This document shows positions 51,923 to 64,000 of a stretch of 64,000 bases of DNA, one piece after another (positions within the stretch are counted from its first letter, which is position 1; each line of letters starts with the position of its first letter). Source of the stretch: Eucalyptus grandis (taxonomy: Eukaryota; Streptophyta; Magnoliopsida; Myrtales; Myrtaceae). A model generated the notes under the pieces. That model saw only the letters and a program-made list of their open reading frames with translations, was not told the origin of the DNA and did not search any database. Position numbers and translations under genes: made by a program. The DNA is taken from contig NC_052614.1 in assembly GCF_016545825.1 (NCBI RefSeq), positions 12,418,559 through 12,482,558 of the forward strand, in the 5' to 3' direction.

Positions 51923-54900
51923 GTGGGAGGAAAATAATTTATTTATTTTTTTGGGATATGAGATTAAGGGAATTTTAAATGGGAATTTAATATTACACGC
52001 GTTCCGCCGTGGCGCGTGGTCCTCACGCTAAAAGTGAGAAAGGAAGAAAAGCTTCGAGACGGTGCCCTGGTTTTTCTCTCTTTTTCTTGGCCACACGACT
52101 TGGAATTTTTCTTGCGTGTGTGGATATTGCCCCTTGAAAATAATGATTTCTACGTGCCATTTTCTTTTTCATTTTTTTTTCATAGTTCAAGGACATGAGC
52201 GCATATATCCGATACGGCAAAGACTCGTTGAATACGATACATGCCCACAAATTTATTAAATCTATGATTTAGCCTATTGAGGTGATACTTTGATTCAGGG
52301 TAGTTTACGTATAATCAATAAGATTTGAATTAGCTAGAAAATATTGGATGGCCATACCGACCGCACCAACCCTTAGGGATTTGCATGTAACTATCGATGT
52401 ACATAATAATTGTCTCTTTCGTTGCAACTAATTATGTGTAGGGAGAGCAAAGTAAGTACATATATTTTTTGTTTCTAGAAATTAGTATAGAAGATTAGTA
52501 ATCTTGAATGAGAAAAAATAACTTACACTCATTTGGTTTTATTAATAACTTCATGTGGTCAGTAACTTTTCAAGATTTACATACATCGATACCTACATTT
52601 GTTAATTTTTCATCGTATGTACTTCTTTGCTGCGCATAACACATTTTGAATTAGAAAAGTGATTGTACTCATTGATATTTAGTAATTTCCAATGTGCTTA
52701 CTAATATTCTTAGAAAAATAGTAAATAACTTATGGGAAATTAGCGACTTTTCACGATGAAAGCAAGTTTTAACCTATAACAAATTAAGAGTTCATCCTTT
52801 TGGTTGGTAATCTTTCAATGTAACAAATAAGTCTTTAAACTGAAAAAAAAAAAAAAAAGCATCTCAATGATGGTAAATTTCTTTTATGACATGATAGTAA
52901 CCAGTGTATAAAACTACTTTACAATTGCCTTAACCAGCTTTGTACATATATGTATATACATATATATTGCTTAATTCGATACAATAATTTACATTGTTTT
53001 AACTAAAAGCTGGTGGTTTCAAATTGCACTTGCATAATATCTATTTTAAGCTCAATGCTGCATGGAATCTACTGCACATGTCAATTTGCTATTCAATCTT
53101 GTCGAAGGATCCACAAAAGTGCGAACCTTCCATGGCATTGGTAGCTGATTGTCTAAAGCCAATTCCGATCTGATTGTCTCCCTATCTATCCGAATTTCAA
53201 CTTGCTCAACTTTCTTGATACACCACCTAAATTAGGTCCACTTCTGCAAAAATACAAGGATGTCGATATCCTGTCTCGAGATTACGTCTCCTTTCACAAA
53301 AATGAAACTCAACAACATGCCTAAAGCTAGGGTTTAGGATCGTACTGGGAGCAAGCTGTCGCTGCTCTGTACAAGTTGAGGCTTTCAAGCGATCAAAACA
53401 ATGTTCACGAATTTTTTGGATTCATTAATAAAAAGAACAAACCGGTGGCTCTTGGTCTTCAAATGATTTTTTTTTTTTTGAGATTACTGAAAGGCCCCTC
53501 TTTGGGGGCATATTATTACGAAAGTGACACGGGACTTGATTGATTGATTAGAGGTTGCTATCAGCTTTGGTACTCAATGTCAAAACAAATCAACTGCCCT
53601 ACTGACGTGGCAGGTGAAAGGAATTTGATTGGTGAGGAAATGAAGGTGGTATGAAATGAGTCAATGCAAGTAAACCATCAATTCGACTAACTTCGATTCT
53701 TGGCCCAAGTGCATGATGATAGATAGTTAAGGGTTGGGTTTGACTTAGGAAAAGTAACTTTTTGGCTAATTTCCTTCCAAATTGTCCAAACGAGGGAGAT
53801 GTGTAATATACACACACATATATTTGCTGCTAAAAAATCATAAACAATGCAAATAATTGTTCATGACAATTTTGTTACGTTGTAGAGGGTTTTGGATATT
53901 CAAGATTGAATACAAAGGCCTTTCACAAACGTCGAAAGAAAGTTATAAATACAAATCACAACAAAATCTAAATTAGGCCTTTTTTTCACCTTCAATCAGA
54001 CTTCCTATTGTTGGTGTGCGTATATTTTGTAGAAGATGAGGTTTGTTTTGTTTTTTTCCTGTTGAGTTTTGAGAATTGTTTCTCCAATCGATTGATTAGT
54101 TAAAGCCAAGTATAGATAATATATTCACCTGCAAATTTAAAAGTATGAGTAGGAGGAAAAATACATGGTCAATTGGTTTTTTGATTAGTGTGCATATTGA
54201 GTGATCTTGAACCTCTCTCATTTCAAAACTTATCGATAACCTGAGTTTTGATATCAGATTTTGAGATTTATTGCACAATCATAACGAAAATAGAGAGTAA
54301 AAAAAAAAAAGGAATTTGATACGCGAGCCTTTATTATGGTTTACTCTTAAACTAGAATAACGCCTAGCTGAGAATTTCACTATAATTTACATATCGCACC
54401 TCTCTATTACATTTTTTAATTTACAAGAGAAATATAATATATATGCTTCGCTTATATAGTTTGAGCTCATATTTTATTAGATCTGAGCCCATAAATAACT
54501 ACTAGAAATATATGAGCGAAACCCCACGTTATCCTGCTGATGGAGAGCATGAACCATGTCTCCAACACGTGCAGCGCAAGATAATCGAAGCATAGAAACA
54601 CAAAACGCGCGACTAATATGACTGGTGCAGTAAAACTCCAGGGGGACAACCAAAGTGCATAATCCAAGTGTTAGATAGGTAAGACCCTACGAATTCCATT
54701 TTCTACCACGTTAATCGAAGAACCGGGCCGGAACCGAACATCCATGATCGGTATGATCGGTCGGCTCGAGTCTGCGAAATGAGAGATTGCGACGTGTTCT
54801 GACAAGTTCGACACATATCACGAAATCGAAGATGGACATAATGCGCTCGCATACGGTACAAGCGCTGCCCTTGCTCTCTCCCATTTGATGGCGACGACCA

Positions 54901-56913
54901 ATCGGATGCCAGCCATTGCCCAGGTGGTTGCCATATTAATTCAACTACCCGGTCTCGACACGTGCGGCCGATCATCAGAAAACCAAAAGTCAAAAGTGAA
55001 CAATGAACATGTGGCTGCACGGGCATGCCGATGTGCGTAACGCCGGTTTTATTAGGTCAAAAACTCAGCCTGTCTACCGTGATCTTCCGTGGTCTGGCCG
55101 CCGCCTCTGCCGTAACAGGCACGGCCGTCTAGATCTCAACACAAGTTAAGCTTAAGGCATGCGACACTTACATTAGTTAATTCAAGTATCCATAACAGAT
55201 TATGTTGACATTGTCTGAAAGAGATCTGAATGGTCGTGACACTAGTCATTGGAGGCACTTTGAACCACATCGGGTCTTGGATGATGCATATGTTATGAAT
55301 CTTAGTGGGTTTGACTCATGCATTTTGACGCAATGATGACAATCACATAAGACCTTCAGAGAGCGAGCTCAGGTTCTAGGCCATCACTCCCAAGAGTCAG
55401 CCTGCATCTAGCTTCTCAATTTGATATTAACATAATAGATTTTGAATCACCTTTATTCAATAAAATCCCATTTATTCTAGATAGAGCTAAGATCCTCAAA
55501 TTGCCAATAGAAAAGATTTTGCTAGGTGTTCATTTGGAGAAGAGAAAGATTCGGTTCAATATGCCACGTGTAACTTTTTAAGGACATGGCAAATCATGAT
55601 TCTAACGTGTAACTTTTTAAGGACATGGCAAATCATGATTCTATGCATAAGATAAAAAGGAAACGTGGATACCACATTAAAAAAAAAATAGTGACTTTAT
55701 AAGCTAGCCAACTTTTACAAAGCAAGCAGATAAGTAATCTCAATCCCTCTAGCTCTCCAGGAGCTTTCAACTCGTTATCAATTGAAAATGACGTGCCCAT
55801 GGCGCTCTGTGCTATCTATCTCCAAATAATTCCACAGCTAGCCAACAAAATTAAGAAAGAAACAAGAAAATGAAGGGAAAAAGTGATGAATTGCTTGTAG
55901 AATCCAACTCAAAGAGCTCATCTTGAGGGATTTTCCAATTCTTTTGTTTTCTTCTCTCTCTCTTTTTGTATCCTCCCACTGGCCATGGCCTCTTTTGGGG
56001 AGCTTGATTGATGTGTCTTTTTGTTTTCTCATCAATTTTGGTGGGTCGAGGGTTTGTACTAAGCAAAGTGAAAGGAGGATCCAATGACATGGAGCCCCCC
56101 CTCCCCCGGCGCCACCTGTCACGAGACTAGGGGCCAATGATTTGGACTCATGCTCGTATACAGTAAGCTCCACTTGGATAGACTCGATTGAGGAACGGTG
56201 CTTTGAGAAAAAGCAAATTCAAAATATAAGAAATTAGTGAAATTTTGTAAGATTACTTCTAACTATAATAAAAATTTAAATTATTAGATGAATGTGGTTT
56301 CGTATGAAAATAGTCTATCACTCCCCTCAGACTTAATTTGGTCTTTTTAATAGACATATTTGAATAGGAAAGCAAACGGGGTATGGAAAAATTTGAATTC
56401 CCCTATAAACTTTTAGATAAATGCGTAATTTAGTATTTTGATATTTTATCAAGACAAACTTGTGGTAGTTTCTCAATTTCACTCCAAACATTGATATAAT
56501 TCATAATCCGTATTCTTAGGTGATACTTAAGTTGTCAGCAATAGGTATCAGAAAATGCACATGAATATAAGACCCATTGAAATTATATTGATAGACGACA
56601 TGGAATACTTTAACGATAGAGATGTAGGAATGTGAAAGAGTGGACTAACCCATTTTCCTACGTTTTGGTAGACAATGAATTACGATATTTTCAAGCCGAC
56701 ATTTTTTATTTCAATGATGTAGATCGTCATTTGCACATGCGTAGCGGCTCCCAAATTAGATGGACTGGCGCTCTTGCATATTCAGTTCTATGTGTGATTG
56801 CTCTAGCAAAGAAAAGGACTTTCATATTCTGCACATGATTAGCATTGAGCTACCTGTCATCGGTTGTAGAAAGGCATGCAATAAATAATCATATGTGATG
56901 CGCATGCTTGTCA
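51923..56913. other. 5-kb AT-rich intergenic region
   Basis: No gene is supported. Frames near 53599-53817, 54467-54667, 54703-55026 and 55838-56173 match nothing known. The 39-bp tandem duplication at 55566-55643 is listed separately. Confidence 0.45.
55566..55643. repeat. 39-bp tandem duplication
   Basis: ACGTGTAACTTTTTAAGGAC plus nineteen bases occurs at 55566-55604 and again, identically, at 55605-55643. Identity suggests a recent event. Confidence 0.92.
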
Positions 56914-57940
56914 TATTATTTCCTTTAACACTAAGTTTTTGTAGCATTCTCTTATGGTTCTTTTTAAATTCTCCTTTTTACCCTCTTTTCCATAATAATA
57001 TACAGAATGAGAACCTAAAGTTCAAACTGAATTGAGGGTCTTTGAGTTCAATATGATTGTGTGCGCATCTCCTAAATCTCTTTTGCCTTCTTAAGGAAGA
57101 AAAATAGGGAAAAAGAAGAAGTTTCCAATAGAAGTAGAATCAGTTACATATTAAATGGCATGAGATTAAGATGTATTATTTCCTTTAACCCTAAGTTTCT
57201 CTAGCATTCTCTTTTAATTGCTTTTTACATTCTTCTTTTTACTCTATTTTCCATAGTACTACCCAGAATGAGAACCTAGAGTTCAAACTGAATTGAGGGT
57301 CTTTGAGTTCAATATGATTGTGTGTGCATCTCCTGAATCTCTTTTGCCTTCTTAAGGAAGAAAAATAGGGAAAAAGAAGAAGTCCCAAATAGAAGTAGAA
57401 TTAGTTACATATTGAATGGCATGAAGTTAAGAAATATTATTTCCTTTAACCCTAAGTTTCTCTAGCATTCTCTTTTGGTTCCTTTTTACATTCTTTTTTT
57501 TACTCTCTTTTTCATGGTACTACACAGAATGAGAACCTTAGAGTTCAAACTAAATTGAGGGTCTTGAAGTTATCTATGATTGTGTGTGCATCCCTCTATG
57601 CCTTCTTAAGGAAGGGAAATAGGGAAAAAAGAAGTTTCAGATAGAAGCAGAATCAGTTACTATTGAATGGCATGAAGTTAAGATATATTATTTCCTTTAA
57701 CCCTAAGTTTCTCTAGCATTCTCTTTTGGTTCCTTTTTACATTCTTTTTTTTACTCTCTTTTTCACGGTACTGCACAGAATGAGAACCTTAGAGTTCAAA
57801 CTAAATTGAGAGTCTTGAAGTTATCTATGGTTGTGTGTGCACCCCTCTTTGCCTTCTTAAGGAAGGGAAATAGGGAAAAAAGGAAGTTTCAAATAGAAGC
57901 AAAATCAGTTACTATTGAATGGCATGAGGTCAAGATATAT
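56914..57940. repeat. Tandem array, four copies of a 251-261-bp unit
   Basis: Unit starts (TATTATTTCCTTTAA) lie at 56914, 57174, 57435 and 57686, and a truncated fifth start is at about 57937. Each unit then carries CTAAGTTT, a T/C-rich stretch, CAGAATGAGAACCT, GAGTTCAAACT, CTTCTTAAGGAAG and AAATGGCATGA-like wording. Copies 3 and 4 are closest to each other. No open frame is kept across the units, so the array is non-coding. Confidence 0.88.
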
Positions 57941-60338
57941 TATTTGAGCCGATTCAATTGATAGATTCCCTTTTCTTGGGGCACCTCAGTAAAGCTGTCC
58001 GACACAAGAAAAGCAAACCCATCACTATCGGGAGGGGCACCACCCATGTCTTTGCTTCTTTTAATGAAAAAACGGGTGGGAAGGGTTTTGCTTTTTGGTG
58101 TTTTACTTTGACAAGTTTGTGTGTGTGTCTCTCTCTGCGTGACTTTGTTGGACGGAATCCATTAGACTTTATACATGGCAGACCCAGCAAGGGATGCTTT
58201 TTAGGATTTCGGTAGGACCAAAAAGGGTGGAGGAAGATAAAATAATCACTAAAGATGTAGGTGTTGATTCACAAAACATTCGGATCATGAGTAGGCATTT
58301 TAAGTAAAAAATATCCTTTCAATTTTCCAACACGCATTTACCCTACTATTCCGTACGTTGATTCTAGAAATTAGTCTTTATTTCTTAAGCAACATTCAAA
58401 AGGAAAACTCAATTGCTATTTCTCCTACACCTCACCAACCCCACTGTTGTTAAATTATCTATTCATTTAATGGTTTAAAATTCTCGAGAACAGTTAATAA
58501 TGATTTTTGTAAGTTCTTTAAACCTTGTAAAATCCATTATTCGATAAGCGAATCACGTCGATCTAAAAGTTGGTATTTGCTTTAGACAAGATGGAAAAGG
58601 TTAATTTGTGAGCGAAAGCTAATTCAAAACACTATCCGACAGCCCTGTACATTATCAATGGTTCTTAAGAAAGACAGTAATCATGTTTTTCCATTTTCCC
58701 AAACTGTAATCAAACAGATGATCAATCATAAGGGAGAAGAAGATGGTGTGGTGGAACATCTCCGGAGCTTCTCCCACCAGAAAAGTTGGGAGGAGGGGGA
58801 TGAAGTCAAAGGCCACTGTAGATTTCGCTGTCATGAAAGATATATCTGCTTCCAAAAGCTAATCGACGGAGTAAACTGGGAGTGGACTGTTTTCACTGTG
58901 ATATCAGGGGTCTACTTTTTTGTCCAAGAGCAATAGGCATTTACTTGTAATATCAGGTATATTTATTCTAATTTATGATAAATTTACTTAATGATTTTGC
59001 AAAGGGTGAATGAGGCATTTGACGAGTAAGTTGTATTCAACGTTTGCTCACAATATCTTTTCTTCTTTTTACTAGTAAGATTATTTCCACGGAATTTTAT
59101 GAATCAAACAAGCCCCCATTTTAGAGAGCCAATTCAATGATTCTCAATCACTAAATTGAAATCAATATTACCCTTTTAGTTAATATAACAATTTTTTTGA
59201 CTCGCCAACGGAATGTCTATTTCAGGAAAAAGTCAACTCTAGAAATAATTACAAGGGACGACACTAAGAGAATTATTGGAGTATCAATTGCAATATAGAT
59301 CTAAAGGGGCAGAAATATCAGGAGCCAAACTGTTTATTCAGCTGCAACTTAGGAATTTTCCTCTGATTTTCAAGAGATTCTCAAAACAAATTACAATGGA
59401 ATTGTTGCAAGGGTTCCCCTTTGCGGTTTGGGAACACATCGTTATGCTAAAAGCTTTGCACTTTCGAGTTTCAAAGCACACCCCTAAATTCACCCGGGAA
59501 AAGAATCTATACTAGAATGGCTATTTCCATCAAGTATTAAGTTACTGTCGGACGGCTTAAATGATTAAGCAAGATCGCTTTATTCCTTTTCATCATTTTT
59601 ACTCGGGAGCTTCTTGTCATTACCACGACCCAATCGAAAACGACCCCAATGACAACGAAGATCAAATGCATCATTCCATAATCTCGTGAACATCGATCCT
59701 TCAGCTAGCTTCCCCCAATAATTTCTCAGGAAACGGACCATCGAACAATTAATATAGATCGATATTTTATGCTGATAATTGAGTCTTTGAGACTTACAGG
59801 CCACCAGAAACCAGAGGGAGGAGAGACCCTTTCACTTGGAATTTGACCAAAACAAAGTGAATTGAATAAATTTGTAGGCAAGGGTATAAAGGCTTAATTT
59901 CGATAGCCACTTGACAGGGCAGCTTGCAAAGCTTGAAAAGGACTGAAGAAGAAACCAATATCACTTGATCATAGAGGGCCTAGGTTTTGAATTTTCTAAC
60001 TATTCTATTGAGTTTTACATTGCTTGCAAGGCTGTGTAGGAGTAGAAAACCACTAAAACGAGCCACCGTTTCGATCTTCTCAACCACCCTTTTGGGATCT
60101 TTCTCCGTTTCTTTAAAGAGCCCACGAAATTATTAATCTCTTTTTCTTTTTTTCGGCATTTTCGGGTTTGTGATTTATTGGTGGTCCGGCCACAGCAAAG
60201 AGACGTACTTGTAGACCTGTTCATTTCAAGTCATTTTCCTTGTCCCTGGAAGTCCAAAACTCTAACCTAATAATCATCGATCGATTTCTTCTTGTTGGCA
60301 GATATGTTGTGGTTTCAATGGATGCAACGCATGCAATC
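57941..60338. other. Intergenic between tandem array and plastid fragment
   Basis: AT-rich DNA with no recognisable gene. Frames at 57958-58215, 58658-58936, 59276-59515 and 59580-59804 were looked at and match nothing I know. Confidence 0.45.
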
Positions 60339-60820
60339 GAATCTCGATTAATTGAATCTCTTGCTCCAGGTATTATTTCGAGACGTTCCGTATATGAGCC
60401 TCTTCAAATTGGACTTATTGCTATTGATTCGATGATCCCTATAGAACATGGTCAGCAAGAATTAATTATTGGGGACAGACAAACCGATCAAACAGCAATA
60501 GCCATGAATACTATTCTCAATCAACAAGGTCAAAATGTAATGTGTTTATGTAGCTATTGATCAAAAAGCATCTTCTATGGCCTAGGTAGTGAATACTCTC
60601 CAGGAAAGGGGAGCTATCGAATACACTACCGTGGTAGCTGAAATGGCGGATTCCCCAGCTACGTTACAATACCTCGCTCCTTATACAGGAGCAGCTCTTG
60701 CTAAATATTTTATATTTCATGAACGACACACTTTAATCATTTATGATGATCTCTCCAAACAAGCACAAGCTTATTGCCAAATGTCTCTTCTATTATGAAG
60801 ACCACCCGGTCGCGAAGATG
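60339..60820 (+). pseudogene. atpA: Nuclear copy of chloroplast atpA (ATP synthase CF1 alpha), fragment
   Basis: Translated in pieces, this matches the middle of plastid ATP synthase alpha: [20 protein letters not shown], then [26 protein letters not shown], and after frame breaks [19 protein letters not shown] and [14 protein letters not shown]. The Walker A site reads GDRQTDQT, where the working enzyme has GDRQTGKT, so the phosphate-binding Gly and Lys are lost. A two-base deletion near 60540 breaks the frame, and in-frame stops follow. Both gene ends are missing. It is a decayed plastid-to-nucleus transfer (NUPT). Similarity fades after about 60820; the left limit is also approximate. Confidence 0.9.
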
Positions 60821-61427
60821 TTGGTTGTTCGAGAAAGAGATATGTGTATATAGTTCATGTGCGCCACTCCTTGAATCAAGAAGTACAATTAAGCCCGTGA
60901 TTTTAGTACGATATTTCATTGGCCCGATGACCTACCGTGGGGCTCCCCGTCTTTACAATAAAGAAAAAAAAAATCTCAAACAATAAACCAGGCCAAAGCC
61001 AATACTTGCCGCCAAACATATACCGCTAGCTAGTGGTCGATGGTGGTGCGTATTGACGGAGGTGCCTCCTCTAGATTTTGTAAAAGGCGTTGCGTCTTAA
61101 ATTGAGCGGTAAAGGTGGATTAAAAAAGGGCTAAAGAAGATGAATGTAGTATCTGTTACATTGTAACATGGTACAGATGTGCATACACGTGAGTCAGCCT
61201 TACCTTTGTTCAGCTGATTCACCCCGTCGGTGATATGGTAACCTACAAAACTGAGGTCGAGGAAGCTGCCCACCGGAAGGGGCACTCTTTGTTGATTGGA
61301 TCGAGGACTAATCAATTATGTTTGCCATCCCTCGACAGCGCAAGCAGGCAACTATCAAGGCCAAGCAATCGGAGCCGGATAACGTGCATCATGCTCTCTT
61401 CCAAACTTTCCAGCTTCAATTTCAAAA
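60821..61427. other. CDC27B 3' flank
   Basis: This includes the probable 3' UTR of the leftward CDC27B gene. The part just after the plastid fragment (to about 61090) could be more diverged plastid DNA, but I cannot place it. No gene is supported. Confidence 0.45.
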
Positions 61428-64000
61428 CTACAAGCAATCTTCTACTTCATCTGGGACATGCAACTTTTCTATCTCAGCCTGTCAAAATATTATAAAAATA
61501 AAGAGGGAGAAACGGAGCTGATGGTTAGCAGGAAGAGGCAATTGTGAGAATTATCTCAGCTAAAGAAGCAAACAAAAAAGAGGTACATGCATATCCTCAA
61601 ATACCAGCCAAGAATTGGAGATTATAGCTGATTCAGCAAGCAATGGAAAGGAGAAAAGCCAATCACCTTAATGGTGGCAACATCAGTTGCTGATGGTTTT
61701 AAATCCAGAGCAAGGCCAAAATGTAGCATGGCCTGCGCATGCATGTTCCGTGACTTGTAAATCTTGCCCATCAGAGCATAAACGCTGCTTTCTCGAGGGG
61801 CATATTCTTTGAGCTCCTCTAGGACTTCTAAGGCTTCATCAAGCTTTTCCAGGCTGATGAGTATATTAGCCTTCTGATACATGGGAAGAGGGTTCTTTCT
61901 ATCAGCTAAAATAGCTCTCTCCATCATCATCAAAGCTTCCTCACTTCTCTGTCAGATGAAGGAAATAAAAATTCAGACAGACGCAACTAGACAATAATTC
62001 TTTTTTTGGTAACGAACTAGACAATAATTCAATCTTCAATCAAAGTAATAAATGATTCAATGCAACTAGCGATCCAACCTTCAAGGCATGCAAAGCTGTT
62101 CCAAGGTATGACATTATAACTGAAGAACATGGATTTATCTCAAAAGCCATGTGGAAGTGATGCTCTGAGAACTCATACTTCTCTTGGCGAAGATAAACCA
62201 TTCCAAGCCCATACCACGCATTATAGTGTCTTGCATCAACTCTGAGGGCAGTCTGATAACTTTTAATCCCATTTTCAAAATCCTCCAAAGAAACATACCT
62301 GTGGATACAATGCACACTAAACTTAAGACAGCATGATCAAAATCTGAAACTTAGGCAGCAATTTAAAAGATTTTATCTGCATATGTAAGAGATGAAAAGT
62401 AAAGGGACAAGAAAAGAGAACAACATACTCATGACCACAAAGAGTATGGGCATATGCAAATTTTGAATCCAGCTGCACCGCTCGCTGGAAATTCTTGAGA
62501 GCAGTTTCATGGTCCTTCTGCAAGCTATAGCAATTACCCATGGCACACCTGCATTTAATTGAACAATTGCAGAAGTCTAAGGAACAAAAGGTGCTTGTTA
62601 ATGACAGCCCACTCCAACCAGAAACCCAAAGAGGACTTAAAGCATTATCCTGTACAATGCAAAGGTTTAGCTTATATTGTACTTGACAATTAATCAACAA
62701 AATAGATATTCACCAGTTACAGCAACCAGCAGATCTATCTAAGTAGTCCAGTTACAGATACTCAAGGGGAAGATTAGATTCTGAACTAATTATTAGCTAG
62801 GGTGAAGGTACCATGACTGAGGAGCTAGACGGTCCGTTGCAATCAGCTCTTGAGCTAGGTAACTTAACTTCATATCTTCCTTTAAATGCTGCAAAGAATA
62901 GAGAAACAAAATTAGCAAATGATAAGAAAACTCAAACAGGTAAACAGCACAATCCACTGGCATTTTAAGAATGGAGAGTCACAAACAGAAACCAGACTAC
63001 TGTTGCTTGAATTGCGAAAACTGGGAAACAGATTTACATCTCAATCTGACAACAGACGAGAGCATCTGAAGAATGGGGATCTTACATAAAGAACAGTTGA
63101 GTAAATATCCATTCCTTCTAAACTATAGGGAGATGCACGACGAGCAAGATTAAATGCTTGATCAGCTTCCATATAATCGACCAACTCAAAGTATGCTTTG
63201 CCAACCTGCAATATTGCCATGTTCATTCACATAACATATTGTTAGTGCATGCACCCCAGCATTGCCCAATAAAAATAGACAAATGTCATTAATTTTTCTG
63301 CTTCTTTCAACACCTAGCAGCAAAGAAATTTTCATCTTCTTTTCAAACCACCGCACCAGCACAGACAACAAAATGTAAATGGATTTTCAAGATCCCAACG
63401 CAAACTATGAGATTGCAGCAGAAAAAAGAGCCAACAAAAATTTCGTGTTTTAGATTGACATCCTATAGTTTCTGTATTTGTCTAAATTGATAGTTACATA
63501 CCAAACCAATATGCTCAAAGAGATGATAACATCTTGTGAAGGGGAATTATCATCAACATTACCTGTGAAAGCACCCAGCCTGTATTGTAATGCCTGTGCG
63601 GAAGTCTCGAGTATATATCTAGCGCGTCCTGTGCAAAGAAAAACATAATCAGAATAAGGAACGTTATAAAGACTATGAGAACAAAATCTTTTGCTATAAA
63701 AAAGCAATTCAGAAGTACCTGACATCTGTACATGCAGGAAAGCCTATAGGCTTCCCCAAATAATCTTAGCAAACCTAATACTTCTGCTGTGCCAGTTAAA
63801 ACCCTTGCACTAGTCAGTATAGGCCCAGCAACAGGCATACTTGCTCCTTCTTGATCAAAGGTTCTATGGTCCCCCGAAGGACAAGAACAATTTGCCAATG
63901 TAGGATTGAAACGAGAATCATCAGTAACCTCATTCCGTACTCCTAGAGGATGTGAATAAAGACAATTTCTAGTCATTGAAATCATTAGAACAGAACAAAT
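61428..64000 (-). CDS. CDC27B: CDC27B/HOBBIT (APC3), anaphase-promoting complex TPR subunit, 3' half
   Basis: Scaffold subunit of the APC/C ubiquitin ligase, which binds activators and drives cell-cycle exit from mitosis. The window holds eight exons: >64000-63719, 63628-63563, 63205-63086, 62888-62812, 62548-62429, 62298-62079, 61948-61667, 61478-61428 (stop TAG). Phases agree at every join, giving about 400 residues. The protein is a row of TPR repeats: the stretches around GKAYFELVDYMEADQAFNLA, WCAMGNCYSLQKDHETALKN, YNAWYGLGMVYLRQEKYEFS and ALMGKIYKSRNMHAQAMLHF each give the alternating small and aromatic residues of a TPR. It ends IEKLHVPDEVEDCL. Similarity to plant HOBBIT rather than CDC27A is from memory. 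The 5' half lies beyond the window. The edge exon is Ser/Thr-rich, as in the family's variable linker before the TPRs. Confidence 0.92.

Noticed and set aside
50970..52031. 353-codon open frame on the + strand
   Set aside because: It lies antisense to the DUF761 gene. Its Val/Glu/Pro/His-rich content is a by-product of the GC-rich coding strand, and the DUF761 motifs are on the other strand.

Overview
This is a plant nuclear genome window, from an angiosperm and almost certainly a eudicot. It has plant-specific gene families, many small exons with short AT-rich introns, T-rich and A-rich intergenic DNA, nested plant-type transposons and an inserted scrap of chloroplast DNA. A woody eudicot such as a member of the Myrtales would fit, but that is a guess from general appearance and cannot be shown here.

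Seven protein-coding genes can be supported. On the + strand: the 3' part of an ABCB-type (MDR/P-glycoprotein) transporter most like ABCB8 (447-6077, its 5' part lies before the window), a small intronless RING-H2 protein (8444-8779), and a complete 11-exon 2-oxoglutarate/Fe(II) dioxygenase (13883-18074, 344 aa). On the - strand: a 19-exon cytosolic-type NADP-malic enzyme (19067-23758), a 21-exon golgin candidate 1 / golgin-84 homologue (25596-34934, 707 aa), an intronless DUF761 protein (51153-51812, 219 aa), and the 3' half of the anaphase-promoting-complex TPR subunit CDC27B/HOBBIT (61428 to beyond 64000). The exon joins were worked out by hand from splice signals, reading phase and known family sequence. 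The genes are unrelated housekeeping or regulatory genes in ordinary plant order; nothing suggests that they work as one pathway.

Two genes (ABCB at 3263-3268 and NADP-ME at 20700-20702) each carry one extra base in a short A run of an otherwise intact conserved exon. Either both are decaying or, more likely, both are residual one-base assembly errors.

The most structured DNA is the gene-free block of about 10 kb at 35860-45975. It holds a diverged duplication (35860-36710 and 44500-45275, with a further partial copy at 45813-45972), a Mutator-like foldback MITE (36711-37223), a large imperfect inverted repeat with arms of about 0.9 kb that include a gene-like fragment (37425-42475), a 2167-bp solo LTR with a perfect 5-bp target duplication inside one arm (39538-41704), and a 1338-bp non-autonomous hAT element with 8-bp target duplication and a triplicated internal unit of about 195 bp (42965-44302). 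Elsewhere there is a second MITE (48412-48738), a four-copy tandem array of about 255 bp (56914-57940), and a decayed chloroplast atpA fragment (60339-60820).

I found no CRISPR array, rRNA or intact tRNA gene, and no clear new biological system. The inverted-repeat locus, which could make a long hairpin RNA, is the best candidate for something functional that the gene list does not explain.
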